The translations under genes were made by a program, and so were the position numbers. The notes beneath the pieces are model-generated. The model saw only the letters and a program-made list of their open reading frames with translations, did not search any database and was not told where the DNA came from. Source: Xanthobacteraceae bacterium (GTDB taxonomy: Bacteria > Pseudomonadota > Alphaproteobacteria > Rhizobiales > Xanthobacteraceae). Taken from it: 64,000 nt of DNA. Below, in pieces: positions 17,040-25,843 of the stretch; position 1 is the stretch's first letter; each line of letters opens with the position of its first letter. The stretch covers positions 1,600,628 to 1,664,627 of the forward strand of contig JAMLIK010000001.1 of assembly GCA_023954195.1 (NCBI GenBank), given 5' to 3'.

Positions 17040-17828
17040 ATGCGGGATGCGACCGACGATTACGCCAGCGAACCGATCCTCGAACGGGACGGCGCGCGCG
17101 CCACCATTCGCCTCAACCGGCCGCGGCTGTTGAACCGCCTGCAACCCTCCGACCTCGCGGCGCTGATGGCGCTGTTCGACCGCGTCGAGGCGGACGGCGG
17201 CATCCGCGTGCTGGTATTGACCGGAACCGGCCGCGCCTTCTGCGCCGGCTTCGATCTCGGCACCATCGCCGAGCGCACCGCAAGCCCGGCCGAGGAGCAA
17301 AGCGCCGGCTCGGCGTTCGAGGCCGTCGCCGACCGCCTCGAAGACCTCGCGGTTCCGACCATCTGCCGGCTCAACGGCGGCGTCTACGGCGGCGCCACCG
17401 ACCTGGCGCTGGCCTGCGATTTCCGCATCGGCGTCGATACCTGCGAGATGTTCATGCCGGCGGCGCGGCTCGGGCTGCATTACTATAAGAGCGGCGTGTC
17501 GCGCTACGTCTCGCGCCTCGGCGTCAACGCCGCCAAGGAGCTGTTTCTGACGGCGCAAAAAATCGACGCCGCCGAGATGCTGCGGATCGGCTACCTCACG
17601 GCGATGACCAGCGCCGCCGGGCTGGACCGCGAGGTCGAGGCGCTGGCCGCGACGCTGGCCGGCAACGCGCCGGTGGCGATGCGGGGCATGAAGCGCACCA
17701 TCAACGAGATCGCCCGCGGCAAGCTCGACGAGGGCGCCGCCGACCGTCGCCAGCGCGAAAGCATGCGCGGCGACGAGATCCGGGAGGGCGTCGCGGCCTA
17801 CAAGGAGAAGCGGCAGCCACGGTTTTGA
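17040..17828 (+). CDS. Enoyl-CoA hydratase/isomerase family protein (atypical active site)
   Basis: A 262-residue crotonase-fold protein with the oxyanion-hole run AFCAGFDLGTIAE near residue 60. At the two positions that are glutamate in true hydratases it has Asp (GGATDLALA) and Ala (FMPAARLGL), so simple hydration of enoyl-CoA is unlikely; an isomerase, thioesterase or other crotonase activity is possible. The ATG at 17040 follows GGAAAG; an open frame continues upstream to 16995 without a ribosome site. It is monocistronic, with a repeat downstream. Confidence 0.8.
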   Translation: MRDATDDYASEPILERDGARATIRLNRPRLLNRLQPSDLAALMALFDRVEADGGIRVLVLTGTGRAFCAGFDLGTIAERTASPAEEQSAGSAFEAVADRLEDLAVPTICRLNGGVYGGATDLALACDFRIGVDTCEMFMPAARLGLHYYKSGVSRYVSRLGVNAAKELFLTAQKIDAAEMLRIGYLTAMTSAAGLDREVEALAATLAGNAPVAMRGMKRTINEIARGKLDEGAADRRQRESMRGDEIREGVAAYKEKRQPRF

Positions 17829-17888
17829 TATCTGCGGGTGAGGACAATAGCCTGCGCAACCCGACAGTCAATTGCGCCAAGGCAGAGC

Positions 17889-17992
17889 GTCATCGTCCGC
17901 GAAGGCGGATGATCGAGTACTCACGGCGAGCGCGGAGAAGCCGATCCCGCACGGAATACTGGATGCTCCGCCGTCGCGGAGCATGACGGCTT
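17889..17992. repeat. Intergenic hairpin repeat between convergent genes
   Basis: The arms CGTCATCGTCCGCGAAGGCGG and GGATGCTCCGCCGTCGCGGA-type sequences resemble the family A layout (outer GTCATxxTCC, inner GGATGATCGAGTACTC) but with a different core. It separates the crotonase gene from the leftward nitroreductase gene and may serve as a transcript end. Confidence 0.5.
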
Positions 17993-18011
17993 TCGTACCT
18001 CACATTTGATA

Positions 18012-18782
18012 TCAAACAACCAAGCCGGCGTGGCGCGCGCAAACGTACGGCCCCTCACTCCCCACGAACGTCACCGTCTCCGGGATGCTGGCGCGCGAGG
18101 TGCGGTAGCTGTTGACCTTGTGATCGGTGTCGCCGTAGCCGAACGAGATGCCGCACACCACGCGGCGGTCGTCACCGAGCCCGAAATGCCGGCGCACCAC
18201 GTCGGAATGAAACGCCAGCGCCGCCTGCGGAACGGTTGAGAGGCCGAGCGCCTGCGCCGCCAGCATGAAGTTGCTGACATAGCCGCCGCAATCGATCGCG
18301 CCGTAGACGCCGAGCGCCTCGTCGGTATGGATGATCGCGACATGCGGCGCGCCGAAGAAGTGGAAATTCTGCAACGCCTGCCGCGCGTAGCCGGCCTTGT
18401 CGCCGCGGGCGATGCCGAGCGTGTTATAGAGCTGGAAGCCGCTCTCGCGCCGCCGCTCCAGATAGACGCCGCGATATTCGCGCGGAAACGGAAAGTCGCC
18501 ATGCTGCTGGCCGCCGGCCTTGATGGCGGTCTCGACCATCAGCTCGCGAAATTTTTCCTTCTCCTCGCCGCTTGCGATCACAACCTGCCACGGCTGGCTG
18601 TTGCACCACGAGGCGGTGCGCTGCGCGGCGTTGAGCACGCGCTCGATGACGGCGCGGTCGACCGGCTTCGGCAGGAAGGCGCGGCAGGAGAAGCGCTCGT
18701 GCAGAAGCTCCTCCAGCACGCCGATGCGCTGCTCGGTGGAGTATTTCGCGGGCCTGGGTGTTGCGGCGTCCGACATCGTCAT
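18012..18782 (-). CDS. Nitroreductase-family flavoprotein
   Basis: This is a 256-residue FMN-dependent nitroreductase-like protein. The N-terminus has RFSCRAFLPKPVDRAVIERV, the FMN-contact segment is RTASWCNSQPWQVVIASG near residue 55, and the C-terminal half has VCGISFGYGDTDHKVNSYRT. The family reduces nitro groups, quinones or activated C=C bonds with NAD(P)H, and some members catalyse dehydrogenations. Its start codon overlaps the upstream acyl-CoA dehydrogenase stop by four bases (ATGA), so it is translationally coupled and probably shares that pathway. The substrate is unknown. Confidence 0.87.
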   Translation of the reverse strand: MTMSDAATPRPAKYSTEQRIGVLEELLHERFSCRAFLPKPVDRAVIERVLNAAQRTASWCNSQPWQVVIASGEEKEKFRELMVETAIKAGGQQHGDFPFPREYRGVYLERRRESGFQLYNTLGIARGDKAGYARQALQNFHFFGAPHVAIIHTDEALGVYGAIDCGGYVSNFMLAAQALGLSTVPQAALAFHSDVVRRHFGLGDDRRVVCGISFGYGDTDHKVNSYRTSRASIPETVTFVGSEGPYVCARHAGLVV

Positions 18783-20020
18783 CGCCCCTTGGTCGGAATT
18801 CTGTTGAACGGCACGTCCTTATCGACGCGGATGTCGCCCGGCAAGCCCAGCACGCGCTCGGCGATGATGTTGCGCAGGATTTCGTCGGTGCCGCCGGCGA
18901 TGCGCATGCCGGGGGCGCCGAGTTCCATCGCCTGAAAGCGCCCGGCCGCCTCGGCGTCGGTGCCCGCCAGCACGCCGGACGCGCCTTGCAGATCCATCGC
19001 GAAAGCGCCGATGTCCTGCACCATGGCGCCCGCCACCAGCTTGCCGATGGAATTTTCCGGCCCCGGCCGCTCGCCGCGCGACACCGCCGACATCGCGCGA
19101 TAGGCGGTGTATTTCAGCCCGCTCGCCTTCACCGCCCATTCGGCGAGCTTCGCCCGCACCGCGCGATCCTCGATCGCCGGGCCGTGCTCGGTGACGAAAT
19201 CGCTGCAAAACGCGAAGATTTCCGGGAAGCCGGTGGCGAGCCGCGCGCCGATCGACATGCGCTCGTTCATCAGCGTGGTCAGCGACACGTTCCAGCCGTC
19301 GCCGACCGCGCCGAGACGCTGGCGGTCGGGGATGCGGACGTCGGTGAAGTAGACCTCGTTGAACTCTTGCATGCCGTTCGCCTGCTTGATCGGCCGCACC
19401 TCGACGCCGGGGCTTTTCATGTCGAGGAAGAACATGGTGAGCCCCTTGTGCTTGGGCACGTCGGGATCGGTGCGGGCGAACAACAGCCCGTAATCGGAAT
19501 AATGCGCGCCGGAGGTCCAGATCTTCTGGCCGTTGACGATCCAGCCGTCGCCGTCGGGTTCGGCGCGGGTGCGCAGGCCGGCGACGTCGGAGCCCGCCGA
19601 CGGCTCGGAAAACAACTGGCACCAGATTTCCTCGCCGGAGGCGATCCTCGGCAGATAGCGCTGCTTGTCGGCCTCGTGGCCGAAGGCCATCAGCGTCGGT
19701 CCGCACATGCCCTCGCCGATCGTGAACGGATGCGTCAGCTTGACGTAGACGCCTTCTTCCTGCTGCCAGATCACCCGCATGATCGGCGACGCGCCGTGGC
19801 CGCCATATTCCTTGGGCCAGTGCAGGCAAGACCAGCCGGCGTCGAACTTCTTCTGCTGCCACGCCCGGCCGATCTCGACGATATTCGCCGATTTCAGCGC
19901 GATGCGCCCGAGCGGGGCCTGCGACAGCTCGGCCTCGTAGTCCTTCGGCGCGTTCGCGGCGATCCACTCGCGCGCTTTGGCGCGGAACGCCGCCTCCTGC
20001 GGGGTATCGTCGAAGTTCAT
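18779..20020 (-). CDS. Acyl-CoA dehydrogenase (tandem copy 2)
   Basis: This 413-residue FAD enzyme has the three-domain acyl-CoA dehydrogenase layout: CQLFSEPSAGSDVAGLRTRA for FAD/substrate contact near residue 130, the beta-domain WIVNGQKIWTSGAHYSDYG, and the C-terminal AGGTDEILRNIIAERVLGLP. In the last motif the usual catalytic Glu before Gly-Thr is Gly, so the base must lie elsewhere or in a partner chain. It is about three quarters identical by eye to the protein of 20176-21423, which marks a tandem duplication. A family A repeat separates the two genes; downstream it overlaps the nitroreductase gene. Confidence 0.9.
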   Translation of the reverse strand: MNFDDTPQEAAFRAKAREWIAANAPKDYEAELSQAPLGRIALKSANIVEIGRAWQQKKFDAGWSCLHWPKEYGGHGASPIMRVIWQQEEGVYVKLTHPFTIGEGMCGPTLMAFGHEADKQRYLPRIASGEEIWCQLFSEPSAGSDVAGLRTRAEPDGDGWIVNGQKIWTSGAHYSDYGLLFARTDPDVPKHKGLTMFFLDMKSPGVEVRPIKQANGMQEFNEVYFTDVRIPDRQRLGAVGDGWNVSLTTLMNERMSIGARLATGFPEIFAFCSDFVTEHGPAIEDRAVRAKLAEWAVKASGLKYTAYRAMSAVSRGERPGPENSIGKLVAGAMVQDIGAFAMDLQGASGVLAGTDAEAAGRFQAMELGAPGMRIAGGTDEILRNIIAERVLGLPGDIRVDKDVPFNRIPTKGR

Positions 20021-20043
20021 GGCAAAATCCTCCGTATCTCGAT

Positions 20044-20168
20044 GTCGTCCCCGCGAAGGCGGGGACCCATATCCCCTGGCCTCGATTGTCCTCCCGAACG
20101 CGAGCCGCGAGCGATTCTTTCAATCACTGCCGCTGCGGAGTCTGGGTCCCCGCCTTCGCGGGGACGAC
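20044..20168. repeat. Dispersed hairpin repeat, family A, copy 3
   Basis: Arms CGTCCCCGCGAAGGCGGGGA and its exact inverse bound this element, lying between the two tandem acyl-CoA dehydrogenase genes, inside what should be one transcript. Confidence 0.8.
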
Positions 20169-20175
20169 CGATCTC

Positions 20176-21423
20176 CTACCCCCGCCCTCGCGTCGGGATC
20201 TTGTTGAACGGCACGTCCTTGTCGACGCGGATGTCGCCCGGCAGCCCGAGCACGCGCTCGGCGATGATGTTGCGCAGAATTTCGTCGGTGCCGCCCTCGA
20301 CCCGCGTCGCCGGCGAGCGCAGCAGCATCGCCTGGAACTTGCCTTCGACCTCGGCGTGCGCGGGGTCGCTGACGACGCCGGCCGCCCCTTGCAGGTCGAG
20401 CGCGTAGGTCGCGACCTCCTGGATCATCGAACCCGCCACCAGCTTGCCGATGGAATTCTCCGGCCCCGGCCGCTCGCCGCGCGACAGCGCCGAGATCGAA
20501 CGGAACGCGGTGTATTTGAGGCCGGACGCCTTCACCGCCCAGTTGGCGAGTTTGGCGCGCACGGCGCGATCCTCGATCGCCGGCGCGCCGTCGATCACGA
20601 GGTCGTTGCAATAGTCGAACAGTTCCGGGAAGCCGGTGGCGACCGAGGCGCCGATCGACATGCGCTCGTTCATCAGCGTGGTCAGCGACACGTTCCAGCC
20701 GTCATTGACCGCGCCCAGCCGCTGGCTGTCGGGAATCCGCACGTCGGTGAAATACACCTCGTTGAATTCGGACTGGCCGTTGGCCTGCTTGATCGGCTTG
20801 ATCTCGACGCCGGGGCTTTTCATGTCGAGGAAGAACATGGTCAGCCCCTTGTGCTTGGGCACGGTGGGGTCGGTGCGGGTAATCAGGATGCCATAGTCGG
20901 AATAATGCGCGCCGGAAGTCCAGATCTTCTGGCCGTTGACGATCCAGTCGTCGCCATCGCGCTCGGCGCGGGTGCGAAGCCCGGCCACGTCGGAGCCGCC
21001 GGCGGGCTCCGAGAACAACTGGCACCAGACCTTCTCGCCCGAGGCCAGCGGCGGCAGGTATCGGCGCTTATGTTCCTCGCTGGCATAGGCCATCATGGTC
21101 GGGCCGCACATGCCATGGCCGATGATGAACATTCGGCCGAGCTTGCCGAACACGCCCTCCTCCTGCTGCCAGATCACGCGCTCGATCGGCGAGGATCCGC
21201 GCCCGCCGTATTCCTTGGGCCAGTGCAGACAGGCCCAGCCGGCGTCGGCTTTCTTCTTCTGCCAGGCTTTGGCGACGTCGAGCACATTGGCGCCCGCCAG
21301 CGTGAAGCGGCCGAGCGACGCCTTCGCCAGTTCGTCCTGGTATTGTTTCGGCGCGTTGGCCTCGATCCAGGCGCGCGCCTCGGCGCGGAACGCGGCTTCC
21401 TGCGGGGTGTCGTCGAAATTCAT
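20176..21423 (-). CDS. Acyl-CoA dehydrogenase (tandem copy 1)
   Basis: This 415-residue acyl-CoA dehydrogenase begins MNFDDTPQEAAFRAEARAWI and shares nearly all landmark blocks with the next gene: CLHWPKEYGG, CQLFSEPAGGSDVAGLRTRA, NGQKIWTSGAHYSDYG, LTTLMNERMSIGA and GGTDEILRNIIAERVLGLPG. As in its twin, the residue aligned with the classic Glu of the E-G-T motif is Gly. It would oxidise an acyl-CoA at the alpha-beta bond using FAD, passing electrons to ETF. Divergence is spread over the chain, so the duplication is old and both copies look intact. Confidence 0.9.
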   Translation of the reverse strand: MNFDDTPQEAAFRAEARAWIEANAPKQYQDELAKASLGRFTLAGANVLDVAKAWQKKKADAGWACLHWPKEYGGRGSSPIERVIWQQEEGVFGKLGRMFIIGHGMCGPTMMAYASEEHKRRYLPPLASGEKVWCQLFSEPAGGSDVAGLRTRAERDGDDWIVNGQKIWTSGAHYSDYGILITRTDPTVPKHKGLTMFFLDMKSPGVEIKPIKQANGQSEFNEVYFTDVRIPDSQRLGAVNDGWNVSLTTLMNERMSIGASVATGFPELFDYCNDLVIDGAPAIEDRAVRAKLANWAVKASGLKYTAFRSISALSRGERPGPENSIGKLVAGSMIQEVATYALDLQGAAGVVSDPAHAEVEGKFQAMLLRSPATRVEGGTDEILRNIIAERVLGLPGDIRVDKDVPFNKIPTRGRG

Positions 21424-21450
21424 GGGAAAACTCTTTCACTACACACGACC

Positions 21451-21569
21451 GTCGTCCCCGCGAAGGCGGGGATCCATGCGCCGTGTCGTTTCAATGGAAG
21501 GATCGGGCTGGCCATCGCGACAAACCGCAAGCTCAGGGGTTATGGGTCCCCGCCTTCGCGGGGACGACG
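21451..21569. repeat. Dispersed hairpin repeat, family A, copy 4
   Basis: Same arm pair as copy 3 (CGTCCCCGCGAAGGCGGGGA and inverse). It lies between two acyl-CoA dehydrogenase genes of the leftward cluster. Confidence 0.8.
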
Positions 21570-21574
21570 ACAAC

Positions 21575-22702
21575 TTACGCCGCGTTCTTCTTGCGCATCC
21601 GCTCGATCAACTGGTCCTCCCAATAGGACAGGCTGCCGAGCGCCAGCGCCAGCGCATTCGAGCGCCGGTAATAGAGATGGCAGTCGAACTCCCAGGTGAA
21701 GCCCATGCCGCCATGGACCTGGATGTTCTGCTTCGAACAATGCTGGAACGCCTGGGTCGCGCTAATCCGCGCGGTGGCGGCGGCCTCGGGCAGTTCGCCG
21801 GCGTCGGTGGAGAGCGCCCACGCGCCGTAATAGCAGTTCGAACGCGCCAAGGTCGCGGCGACATACATGTCGGCGAGAATGTGCTTGACCGCCTGGAACG
21901 AGCCGATCGGACGGCCGAAGGCGACGCGGTCGAGCGCGTAGTCGCGGCCCATCTCCAGCGCGCGGTCGGCGCCGCCGACCTGCTCGAACGCCATCAGCAC
22001 GGCGGCGCGGTCGAGCACGCGGGTCAGGATGCTCCAGCCTTCATTGGCCGCGCCGAGCGGCTCCGCCTTGCAGTCGGTGAACGTCAGTTCCGCCTGGTTG
22101 CGCGACGGATCGACGCTGGCGAGGGTTTGGGCCGCGACGCCGCCGGCCTTGAGATCGACCAGATGCAGCGCGATGTCGGTTTCGCGGCCGCTCGACCCCA
22201 CGCGCGCGGCGACGATGGCGAAATCGGCGATGGCGCCATCCGCCACCGGCGTCTTGACGCCGTTGAGCACGCCGTTCGCCGCCCCGAGCCTGATCGCCCG
22301 CGGCGACGGGTTACCCGGCCCCTCGAACAGCGCCAGCGTGCCGATCGCCGCGCCCGAGGCGATCTTCGGCAGCCACGCCTGTTTCTGCGCGTCGCTGCCC
22401 GCCAGCAGCAGCGCCTCGGCGGCGAGATAGACCGTCGAGGAGAACGGCACCGGCGCCAGCGCGCGGCCCATCTCCTCGGCGATCACGCACAGCTCAAGAT
22501 GGCCCGCGCCGGCGCCGCCGAACGCCTCGGGAATGGCGACCCCGAGAAAACCCATGTCGGCGAGGCCCTGCCACAGCGCCTTGTCGTAGCCCGCCGCGCC
22601 CTCCAGCACCGCCCGCACCGCTTTTGGCGGGCACTGCTCGGCAAGGAAGCGGCGAGCCTGATCGCGAAGCTGCTTCTGGTCGTCGGAGAATTCGAAGTTC
22701 AT
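21575..22702 (-). CDS. Acyl-CoA dehydrogenase, short divergent subunit
   Basis: This 375-residue protein starts MNFEFSDDQKQLRDQARRFL and ends with the block IQVHGGMGFTWEFDCHLYYR. That C-terminal form, and the weak FAD-contact region (GTLALFEGPGNPSPRAI in place of the usual TEPxxGSD), are typical of the second chain of alpha2-beta2 acyl-CoA dehydrogenases known from steroid side-chain pathways. It is encoded next to the two larger paralogues, so a mixed complex is plausible. It may also work alone. The family call is firm, the complex is inferred. Confidence 0.88.
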   Translation of the reverse strand: MNFEFSDDQKQLRDQARRFLAEQCPPKAVRAVLEGAAGYDKALWQGLADMGFLGVAIPEAFGGAGAGHLELCVIAEEMGRALAPVPFSSTVYLAAEALLLAGSDAQKQAWLPKIASGAAIGTLALFEGPGNPSPRAIRLGAANGVLNGVKTPVADGAIADFAIVAARVGSSGRETDIALHLVDLKAGGVAAQTLASVDPSRNQAELTFTDCKAEPLGAANEGWSILTRVLDRAAVLMAFEQVGGADRALEMGRDYALDRVAFGRPIGSFQAVKHILADMYVAATLARSNCYYGAWALSTDAGELPEAAATARISATQAFQHCSKQNIQVHGGMGFTWEFDCHLYYRRSNALALALGSLSYWEDQLIERMRKKNAA

Positions 22703-22786
22703 GACGAGTTACTCGTGTTGTTGAATGAGAAGCTAAAGCGACGTTTGAAAGACAGGGTGGCAATGATGCCACAAGATCGGCCGCGC

Positions 22787-22895
22787 TCCCTCTCCCATGG
22801 GGAGAGGGCTGGGGTGAGGGGTTACAAAGCCGCCCCGGTGGTACGCCCTCACCCGGATTGCTTCGCAATCCGACCTCTCCCCACGGGAGAGGTGA
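22787..22895. repeat. Intergenic inverted repeat (CCTCTCCC type)
   Basis: The arms CCCTCTCCCATGGGGAGAGG and ACCTCTCCCCACGGGAGAGG, each a small hairpin, flank GGGTGAGGGG ... CCCTCACCC, so the whole element can fold back. It is a dispersed-repeat type different from family A and lies between the ligase and dehydrogenase genes. Confidence 0.65.
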
Positions 22896-22920
22896 AACAG
22901 CGCCCATTGTTGATTCGTCC

Positions 22921-24819
22921 TCATTTCAGCACGATCACGTCGTCCGCCGGCGGATCGGCGTAGAGCCGCTCCACCAGCGCGGCGCGGCGGTCGAGTCCGG
23001 CGCGCTGGTTGATGTAGCCCTTGTCGGTCAGTTCGTTGCCGTCGATCGAGGGCGGCTCCACCATGAGCAGGGCGCGGCCGACGCGCAGGCTGGACGCGCC
23101 GTTCGCGGCGGCATTGTGCGCCTCCAATCCCTTGCGGACGCAATCGATCACGGCGGGATGCCTCACCACGTCCTCGAACGTCGCGTCCGCCTTGCCGATC
23201 AACTGCCGGCAGGCGTGCAGATTGGGCCACGCCAAGAGGCCGACGTAAGCGCGATCCTGGCCCGCCACCAGGGCGTCGTGGATGACCGGCGAGGCCGCCG
23301 CGATGGCGTCGGTGCGCAGCGGGCCGACCTGCACGAAGGTGCCGGTGAACAGCTTGAAATCCTCCACCACCCGGCCGGCGAAAATCAAGCCCTGCGCGGG
23401 ATCGTCGGAATCGACGAACACCCCGGCGTCGCCGATGCGATAGAAGCCTTCCTCGTCGAACGCCTGCGCGGTGAGGTCCGGCTGATCGTAATAGCCGGGG
23501 GTGACGTTGATGCCGCGCAGCCGCAGTTCGTATTTCGCGCCGGCCGGCACCAGCTTCAGTTCGACACCGGGGAACGGCAGCCCGATCAGGCCGACGCGCT
23601 CGGTGTTCCAATAGGTGCTGGTCGAGGTCGGCGCCGTCTCGGTCGAGCCCCAGCCCGTGGAGAAGACGATGCGTTCGCCGGTGGCCCGCACCGCCAGCGC
23701 CTGCATCCGGTCGTAGAGGTCGTCCGGCAGCCGCGCGCCGCCATAGGCGATGATGCTCAGGTTCTTGAAGAAGGACCGGCACAGCGCCTCGTCCTTCTCC
23801 ATCGCGCTCGCCAGCACCGCGTAGCCGACCGGCGCGTTGGCGTAATAGGTCGGCGAAATCTCGCGCAGGTTGCGCAGCGTTTCCTCGAACTGTCCGGGGA
23901 GAGGACGGCCGTCGTCGATGTAGAGCGTGCCGCCGTCGATCAGCACCGGGTTGAACACCGCGTTGCCGCCCATGGTGTGGTTCCACGGCATCCAGTCGAG
24001 CAATACCGGCAGCGGGGTGTCCGGCTCGCGCGGCCGCGCCTGCATCATCATCTTGGCGTTGGCGCACATCATGCGCTGGGTGTTGATGACCGCCTTCGGC
24101 ATGCCGGTGGAGCCGGAGGTGAACAGCAGCTTGCCGATGGTGTCCGGCGTGATCCCGTCGATCGACCGTTGAACCGCGTCGGTCACAGGCGTCGCCGCGA
24201 GGTCGGCGTAGGCCCGGCTGGCGATGCCCTGCGCCGGGCGCTCGACATGGACCACGGTGACGCCGCTCAGACCGAGCGCGTTCAGCGCCTTGGCGAAGGT
24301 CGGCCCGTCCTGCACCATCACCAGCTTCGGCTTGACCAGGCCGAACAGGTATTTCAGCTTGGCGTGATCCTGGCTCATCAGCGAATAGGCCGGCGACACC
24401 GGCGCCGCCGGGTGCCGCGCCTGCATCGCCGCCATCGTCATCAGCGCGTGCTCGATGGAATTGCCGGAGAGGATCGCGACCGGCGCGCCCTCGGGCAGGT
24501 TCATGTCGAGGATCGCTTGCGTCAGCGCGTCGACGGTGCGCTTGGCCTCGGCGTAGCTGACGTGACGCCATGCGCGGTCCGGCCCGCGCCGCTGCGCCAG
24601 CCAGGTGTGCTCCGGGCGCTCTTGCGCCCAGCGCGCCAGCGCGGTGGGAATGTGCGGCAGGTAATCGCCGAGCGGAATGCGCGATTTCAGCACGATGACG
24701 CCGTCCGGCCGGCGCTCCACCGCGATATCGCGCGGCAGCCAGTTCACCTTGCGGAACGGCGGTTTCTCGACAACCTTGTCGTGAGTCTTGTCGGGACTCT
24801 TGGCCGCGTTGCCTTCCAT
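22921..24819 (-). CDS. Feruloyl-CoA synthase-like acyl-CoA ligase
   Basis: This 632-residue AMP-forming ligase is a paralogue of the CouB-like protein at 9021-10892. It shares ILSGNSIEHALMTMAAMQ, PVSPAYSLMSQDHAKLKYLF and the P-loop TSGSTGMPKAVINTQRM near residue 235, with the adenylate motif in EEGFYRIGDAGVFVDS. GGGAG seven bases before the ATG supports the start. It stands first in order of action in a cluster with dehydrogenases, a crotonase and an SDR, so it probably activates the carboxylic acid that the cluster degrades. Similarity to CouB suggests an aromatic or cyclic acid with a side chain. Confidence 0.88.
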   Translation of the reverse strand: MEGNAAKSPDKTHDKVVEKPPFRKVNWLPRDIAVERRPDGVIVLKSRIPLGDYLPHIPTALARWAQERPEHTWLAQRRGPDRAWRHVSYAEAKRTVDALTQAILDMNLPEGAPVAILSGNSIEHALMTMAAMQARHPAAPVSPAYSLMSQDHAKLKYLFGLVKPKLVMVQDGPTFAKALNALGLSGVTVVHVERPAQGIASRAYADLAATPVTDAVQRSIDGITPDTIGKLLFTSGSTGMPKAVINTQRMMCANAKMMMQARPREPDTPLPVLLDWMPWNHTMGGNAVFNPVLIDGGTLYIDDGRPLPGQFEETLRNLREISPTYYANAPVGYAVLASAMEKDEALCRSFFKNLSIIAYGGARLPDDLYDRMQALAVRATGERIVFSTGWGSTETAPTSTSTYWNTERVGLIGLPFPGVELKLVPAGAKYELRLRGINVTPGYYDQPDLTAQAFDEEGFYRIGDAGVFVDSDDPAQGLIFAGRVVEDFKLFTGTFVQVGPLRTDAIAAASPVIHDALVAGQDRAYVGLLAWPNLHACRQLIGKADATFEDVVRHPAVIDCVRKGLEAHNAAANGASSLRVGRALLMVEPPSIDGNELTDKGYINQRAGLDRRAALVERLYADPPADDVIVLK

Positions 24820-24858
24820 GGTCGATCTCCCGTCGTCCTCCGTTGGCCGGAGGTCGAT

Positions 24859-25665
24859 TTAGCGTCGAACGTAAACCGGCTTGCGCTTTTCGAGAAAGGC
24901 GCGGATGCCTTCATTGAAATCTTCCGAGCGGCTGCACAACACCTGGTTGCGATCCTCCATCGCGATCGCCGCCTCGATCGAACCGGCATCGACGCTCATG
25001 TTGAGGCACTCTTTCGACAGCCGCAATCCTACCGGCGAGGCGGTCAGCATTGCGTCGATATAGGGCTCCGCCGCCGCCTCCAGTTGCAATTCCTCAACGA
25101 CGTCCGATACCAGCCCGACCGCGAGCGCCCGCTCAGCATCGATGAAACGGCCGGTGAGGATCAGTTCGGAGGCAACCGAAACGCCGACCAGGCGCGGCAG
25201 GAAGTAGCTGGTGCCGATGTCGCAGCCGCCGAGGCCGAGCTTGATGAAGGCGCAGTTCATCCGCGCGCCTTTGGCGGCGATGCGGATGTCGGAGGCCAGC
25301 GCCAGCGCGAAGCCGCCGCCCGCCGCCGCGCCGTGAACCAGCGCGATGATCGGCTGCGGACAGCGCCGCATCAGCATCACGATGTCGGCGATGCGGCGCT
25401 GCGAATCCAGCGATTCGGTCACGCCCGGCGGCTCCTGCTGCCCGGCGCGGCGGCCGATCGCCGCTTTCAGGTCGAGCCCGGCGCAGAACGCCCGGCCCGC
25501 GCCCTTGAGCAGCACCACGCGGGTCGCGCGGTCGCGCTGGAGCCGGCCGAAATAATCGTTGAGCGCCTCGATCAGGCCCGGATCGAGCGCGTTGAGGCTG
25601 TCGGGACGATTCAGCGTGACGCGGTCGAGGCCGTCGTCATGCTCGATCAGAAGCGGCTGCGCCAT
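24859..25665 (-). CDS. Crotonase-family protein (both hydratase glutamates absent)
   Basis: A 268-residue crotonase with the oxyanion-hole run AFCAGLDLKAAIG near residue 60. The positions of the hydratase glutamates are Ala (GGGFALALA) and Ile/Lys-side residues (NCAFIKLGL), but an Asp is present in GGCDIGTSYFLPRLVG, as in dienoyl-CoA isomerase-like crotonases. It could isomerise or hydrate by a variant mechanism. It is encoded in the leftward cluster 39 bases upstream of the ligase gene. The C-terminus FNEGIRAFLEKRKPVY is standard for the family. Confidence 0.87.
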   Translation of the reverse strand: MAQPLLIEHDDGLDRVTLNRPDSLNALDPGLIEALNDYFGRLQRDRATRVVLLKGAGRAFCAGLDLKAAIGRRAGQQEPPGVTESLDSQRRIADIVMLMRRCPQPIIALVHGAAAGGGFALALASDIRIAAKGARMNCAFIKLGLGGCDIGTSYFLPRLVGVSVASELILTGRFIDAERALAVGLVSDVVEELQLEAAAEPYIDAMLTASPVGLRLSKECLNMSVDAGSIEAAIAMEDRNQVLCSRSEDFNEGIRAFLEKRKPVYVRR

Positions 25666-25702
25666 GCGTACACTCCCAGTCCTTGCAGTCCTTGAAGAAA
25701 AT

Positions 25703-25818
25703 GTCGTCCCTGCGAAGGCAGGGACCCATACGCCCCGGAGTCTCGTTTCAGCATGAAGGCGAGAGCTTGCGCGACACGGACGCCGGTGGTTATGGGTCCC
25801 CGCTCGCGCGCGGACGAC
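25703..25818. repeat. Dispersed hairpin repeat, family A, copy 5
   Basis: A drifted copy (CGTCCCTGCGAAGGCAGGGA with compensating change T/A in the stem) located between the SDR and crotonase genes. The compensating change keeps the first hairpin paired, which argues for selection on RNA structure or for hairpin-driven spread. Confidence 0.7.
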
Positions 25819-25843
25819 ATCGATTGAAAGTCCTGACGATCGA

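Noticed and set aside
18005-18016. Perfect palindrome TTTGATATCAAA
   Set aside because: It overlaps the nitroreductase stop codon and no promoter is expected there; probably chance.
22858-25695. A 945-codon open frame on the plus strand across the ligase and crotonase genes
   Set aside because: It lies antisense to two genes with intact family motifs; its translation is Arg/Gly/His-rich with no domain. Long antisense frames are common at this GC content.
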